Both the position numbers and the translations under genes were made by a program. A stretch of DNA of 64,000 nucleotides, taken from positions 186,001 to 250,000 of the forward strand of contig NZ_BBZI01000014.1 of assembly GCF_008974245.1 (NCBI RefSeq), given 5' to 3'. The DNA comes from Streptomyces abyssomicinicus. Lineage in GTDB: Bacteria; Actinomycetota; Actinomycetes; Streptomycetales; Streptomycetaceae. Position 1 is the first letter of the stretch. Each line of letters opens with the position of its first letter. Shown piece by piece: positions 61,121 to 64,000 of the stretch. The notes below the pieces were generated by a model. That model was not told the origin of the DNA, made no database searches, and saw nothing but the letters and a program-made list of their open reading frames with translations.

Positions 61121-61987
61121 ATGGATCACCAGGGAGAGTTTCGTCGGGCGGCGCTCGAGTCGGGCATCCCGGACGAAGAGATCAGCGGTTTCAGCCGGCA
61201 CCTTCGTCTGGCGATCGGACTGTCCGGGGGTGGCGACGGTTCTCCGGTCGGGCACATCGGTGGGTCGCCCCGGCTGCCGGTGGGCATGAAGTGGCCGTCC
61301 GCCGGGGACGTTCCGCTGCCGCTGCTCCTCTCCGTCGATTGCGGGGCGCTGCCGAGGGTCGACGGCTTCGACCTGCCGGCGGACGGGACGCTGCTCTTCT
61401 TCGTGCACCAGGAGAGGGACTTCGGCGCATCGCATGCCGATCCGGGGCGGTACGCGCGCGTCGTGTACGTACCGGAGGGCACCGAAACCGCCGTCGCGGA
61501 ACCCCCCAGCTCCGCGCGGGTGGGCGAGCGGATCGACGTCCGCGCCGAGCTCCGAGCCGAACTGCCCCTCTGGCTCGAGGAGGGCGACGAGGACTGGCAC
61601 GAGTTCTGGGAGGATCTCGAGTGGGAGGACATGTCACGCTTCCAGCAGCAGTTGGCCCGGTACATGGAGCGTGAACTGCCGCACCTGGACGAACTTCGGT
61701 CCCTGGCCCACGACCTGTGGCCGTCCGGCTCCCATCTCGTCATCGGGGGGTACGCCGACGACGAGGCGACGGTCGGCGGCATCACGGCGAAGACCCTCGC
61801 GAAGGGAGAGCCGTTCGCCCCTCTGCTGGAAGAGGACGCGCTCCGGCTGGCGAGCGAGTGGATACCGCTCGCCAGTGAAGGACGGGTCCTCGCGGAGTAC
61901 TACACGAAATTCATGATCCGCCACGACGACCTGTCCGCCGCCCGGTGGGACAATGCGCTGACCGTGACCCATTTCCAGGCCCCGTGA
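61121..61987 (+). CDS. YwqG/DUF1963-like protein
   Basis: 288 residues. IGGSPRLPVGMKWP (the family's GGxPxLPxxxxWP), LLLSVDCGALP, GTLLFFVHQERDFG and SGSHLVIGGYADDEA fit the YwqG/DUF1963 family, cytoplasmic proteins of unknown function often linked to toxin-immunity or stress. ATG 61121 is the first plausible start. Lower GC than most neighbours. Confidence 0.8.
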   Translation: MDHQGEFRRAALESGIPDEEISGFSRHLRLAIGLSGGGDGSPVGHIGGSPRLPVGMKWPSAGDVPLPLLLSVDCGALPRVDGFDLPADGTLLFFVHQERDFGASHADPGRYARVVYVPEGTETAVAEPPSSARVGERIDVRAELRAELPLWLEEGDEDWHEFWEDLEWEDMSRFQQQLARYMERELPHLDELRSLAHDLWPSGSHLVIGGYADDEATVGGITAKTLAKGEPFAPLLEEDALRLASEWIPLASEGRVLAEYYTKFMIRHDDLSAARWDNALTVTHFQAP

Positions 61988-62357
61988 ACAGCTTCGGCGC
62001 GGTGGATTGCCGACCCGCCGTCGGCCGGGCGGCGGAGCGGCGGACGACAGCGGTACCCGGAGCTGCGCCGGCCGGCACGAACAGGTCGCCGGACGGCGTC
62101 TCGCACACGGAGAGTCCGTTGCGGCGCAGCAGGTCGCGGGTGATGGTGAGGTCGCGTACGGCGACGGTGCAGCCGACGAGCGCCGGGAGCGCGCGGGGTC
62201 GCTCGCCCGGCAGGAAGGCCGCCAGATCCGAATCGGGCACGAGCGTCAGAGCGGCACCGTCGAGGTCGAAGACCTGAGCGGGCCCCTCCTGCCGTGCCGA
62301 CCGGCCGAGGTACGCCTCGTACCGCTGCCGGACCGCGGCCATGTCCAGGTCACCCAT
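61911..62357 (-). pseudogene. Remnant of a VOC (glyoxalase-like) protein
   Basis: The first 105 residues of this 148-residue frame (VFDLDGAALTLVPDSDLAAFLPG, LPALVGCTVAVRDLTITRDLLRRNGL, GDLFVPAGAAPGTAVV) match the C-terminal half of VOC-fold proteins. The N-terminal half is missing and the last 40 residues are unrelated Arg/Ser-rich sequence overlapping the YwqG gene end by 77 bases. Best read as a truncated gene. Confidence 0.6.
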
Positions 62358-62456
62358 CGCCGTTGCCGCACCGGTGCTGCCCTGGGAATCGGCCGCCGGG
62401 CCCGCCCGGTTCCCGGCCCGCGCGGCGGGCGTCGATCCCGCCTGTTGGAGGGGCTG

Positions 62457-62485
62457 TTGACGCTTCCGGAGCGTTCTGCTTGCAT
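62457..62485 (+). promoter_or_regulatory. Putative promoter of the sulfur leader transcript
   Basis: TTGACG (62457-62462), a 17-base spacer and TTGCAT (62480-62485). A start site about seven bases downstream would fall on the ATG of the leader peptide, giving a leaderless mRNA. Confidence 0.55.
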
Positions 62486-62491
62486 CGAGCC

Positions 62492-62569
62492 ATGTTGCGC
62501 CGGACGCTCACCTCCCGCCGCTGTGTCGACCTGGTCCGGGTCGCGGCGGCGCTCTGTCGTACGGCCTGA
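62492..62569 (+). CDS. Cysteine-containing regulatory leader peptide
   Basis: 25 residues containing SRRCVDLVRVAAALC followed by RTA. This pattern (SRR.VDL.R....LC) is the short actinobacterial 'putative leader peptide' found upstream of sulfur-assimilation operons. Two Cys codons (residues 11 and 22) would stall ribosomes when cysteine is scarce. An inverted repeat CCGGAG..CTCCGG (62573-62586) follows the stop at once. The next gene is an SfnB-type sulfur-acquisition oxidoreductase, which fits. Confidence 0.78.
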   Translation: MLRRTLTSRRCVDLVRVAAALCRTA

Positions 62570-62958
62570 CGACCGGAGGACTCCGGCCCCGCGCGTCCCG
62601 ATCGAGGGCGCTCCCCCCACTGCCCGGCGTTCCGCGCCTCACCGGACCGTGCAGGTCCACGGCCGCCGAAGCCCCGGCCGGGCCCACGGGTGGCGGGTCG
62701 GGCCCCGTGCCCCGGATGCCGAACGCCGCCCTCGCGCCCCCGACGCGTCAGTGCCGCCCCCCACCCCCCTCACCGGGCAGGTCGTTCCTCCTCGCGACGG
62801 AACCCATCGCCCACCCGGAGCGGGGCTCCGCCCGTCGTGACGACGGACCGGCGGAAGGAGGGGCCGGAGGAACGGGAGGACGGGGAGGTGACGGTCGCCG
62901 GAGCCGCGCCGGGCACGTCGTCCTCCATCCTCCGAGACTCCCGACGAAAGCAGCCACC
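62570..62958 (+). other. Untranslated leader between the leader peptide and the sulfur oxidoreductase
   Basis: About 390 bases. Short hairpins at 62573-62586 (CCGGAG/CTCCGG) and 62817-62829 (GGAGC/GCTCC), then a purine-rich stretch with several AGGAGG-like sequences (62850-62888). Could form the attenuator controlled by the leader peptide; no gene recognised. Confidence 0.5.
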
Positions 62959-64000
62959 ATGGCAACCGCCCCCTCACTGTCCCCGCCCGCCCACGTGATC
63001 GCCGACGACGCCGAGGCCCTCGCCGTCGCCGCGGAGCTGGCCGAGCGCTTCCGGCACGACGCCTCCCGCCGGGACGCCGAACGCCTGCTGCCCGAACGGG
63101 AACTGGACGAGCTGTCCGCCTCCGGACTGCTGGCGGTCACCGTGCCGGCGGAGTTCGGCGGGGCGGACGTCCGGCAGGAGACCCTCGCCGAGATCTTCCG
63201 CCTGCTCGCCTCCGCCGACGCCAGCCTGGCGCAGATCCCGCAGAGCCACTTCGTCTACGTGAACGTCCTGCGCCGCGTGGGCACGCCGGAGCAGCAGAAG
63301 TTCTTCTTCGGCGAGATCCTCGCCGGCAGGCGCCTGGGGAACGCCCAGTCCGAGGCGGGCACCCGGCACCTCCAGGACATCACCACCCGGCTGGACCCCG
63401 CCCCGTCCGGTGACGGCTCGTACCTGCTGACCGGCGTCAAGCACTACTGCACGGGCGCCCTGTTCGCCGACTGGATCCCCGTGCTGGCCCGTGCGGCGGA
63501 CGGCAACCTGCACGTCGCCTACGTGCCGCGGGACGCCGAGGGGCTGACCGTCGTCGACGACTGGGACGGACTGGGGCAGCGCACCACGGCCAGCGGCACC
63601 GTCCGGCTGGAGGGGGTGCCGGTGCCCGCCGACCGCGTCGTGCCTCATCACCTCACCTTCCAGGGCCCCCAACTGCACGGTGCTGTGGCCCAGTTGCTGC
63701 ACACGGCGATCGACGCGGGCATCGCGGACGGCGCGCTCGCCGAGGCGGTCGCCTTCGTCCGGACCAAGAGCCGTCCCTGGTTCGAGGGCGTGGACGCCGG
63801 CTATCCGGAGGCCTTCGACGACCCGCTGCTGATCCAGCGCTTCGGGGAACTCGCCGTCCACGTCCGGGCCGCCGAGGCGCTGCTCAGCGCCGCGGCGCGG
63901 GCGGTGGACGCGGCCCGCGCGGACCTGACCGACGACAACGCGGCGGAGGCGTCGATCGCCGTGGCGGCCGCGAAGGTCACCGCCGGGCGGGCGGCGGTGG
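62959..64000 (+). CDS. SfnB-type acyl-CoA-dehydrogenase-like sulfur acquisition oxidoreductase (3' end outside window)
   Basis: 347 residues visible from ATG 62959, open to the right edge. Acyl-CoA dehydrogenase fold: ASGLLAVTVPAEFGGADV, AQIPQSHFVYVNVLRRVG, GNAQSEAGTRHLQD, KHYCTGALFADWIPVLAR, DWDGLGQRTTASGTV. This set fits SfnB/DszC-like FMNH2-dependent monooxygenases that release sulfite from organosulfur compounds. The cysteine leader peptide upstream independently points to sulfur control. Confidence 0.85.
   Translation, partial: MATAPSLSPPAHVIADDAEALAVAAELAERFRHDASRRDAERLLPERELDELSASGLLAVTVPAEFGGADVRQETLAEIFRLLASADASLAQIPQSHFVYVNVLRRVGTPEQQKFFFGEILAGRRLGNAQSEAGTRHLQDITTRLDPAPSGDGSYLLTGVKHYCTGALFADWIPVLARAADGNLHVAYVPRDAEGLTVVDDWDGLGQRTTASGTVRLEGVPVPADRVVPHHLTFQGPQLHGAVAQLLHTAIDAGIADGALAEAVAFVRTKSRPWFEGVDAGYPEAFDDPLLIQRFGELAVHVRAAEALLSAAARAVDAARADLTDDNAAEASIAVAAAKVTAGRAAV

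Noticed and set aside
62888..62998. Short frame starting at a GTG after GGGGAGG, just before the sulfur oxidoreductase
   Set aside because: Out of frame with the oxidoreductase and runs past its ATG without family features; the Shine-Dalgarno-like purines there may be part of the leader structure.

Overview
The window is a very GC-rich, densely coded stretch of an actinobacterial chromosome. Everything points to Streptomyces or a close relative: codon third positions are almost all G/C, GTG starts and ATGA/GTGA stop-start overlaps are common, and a single in-frame TTA codon sits in one secondary-metabolite gene. No rRNA, tRNA, CRISPR array, transposase or integrase was found.

Layout. 2-2922: an iron-chelate/vitamin-type ABC importer (permease cut by the left edge, ATPase, lipoprotein). 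2936-4085: a maltose-acetyltransferase-like gene and a TetR regulator in one operon, with two palindromic operators upstream. 4452-17670: an MFS exporter (TTA codon) overlapping a 3,959-residue hybrid megasynthase (FAAL-ACP-KS-AT-ACP-luciferase-like monooxygenase-C-A-PCP-C). 17690-19817: divergent universal-stress protein and Acg-type nitroreductase. 19907-22981: cobalamin riboswitch followed by a BtuF/BtuC/BtuD-type importer. 23014-25679: a second stress protein, a SAV_915-like protein and a diaminopimelate decarboxylase. 26032-34200: a full kdp potassium system (kdpE, kdpD, an extra 27-residue membrane peptide, kdpF, kdpA, kdpB, kdpC), closed by a 22-bp hairpin.

34274-40097: 3-(hydroxyphenyl)propionate-type catabolism (AAHS transporter, IclR regulator, mhpC, mhpA, mhpB) with a shared 12-mer operator element in both promoters. 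40098-40948: a gene-free, hairpin-rich stretch. 40949-44699: paaABCDE, the phenylacetyl-CoA epoxidase. 44770-46502: divergent DUF2470 and siderophore-interacting protein genes, each with an iron box.

46723-57305 (all minus strand) is the most interesting part: eleven tightly packed genes that look like a complete ribosomal-peptide (RiPP) cluster. In transcription order: a 52-residue precursor, a strong intra-operon hairpin, a spermidine-synthase-like methyltransferase, an MFS exporter, three consecutive DUF6445 Fe(II)/2-oxoglutarate-like oxygenases, a pentapeptide-repeat protein, a cobalamin-type radical SAM enzyme (CX7CX2C), a DUF5825 protein, and a catalytic/non-catalytic pair of M16 peptidases. 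Nearly every junction overlaps, so the genes probably form one transcriptional unit that makes, trims, exports and perhaps protects against a heavily modified peptide.

57633-64000: a winged-helix YcaQ-like protein divergent from an NAD-dependent DNA ligase, a YwqG-like protein, a decayed VOC remnant, and a cysteine-containing leader peptide upstream of an SfnB-type sulfur-acquisition oxidoreductase cut by the right edge.
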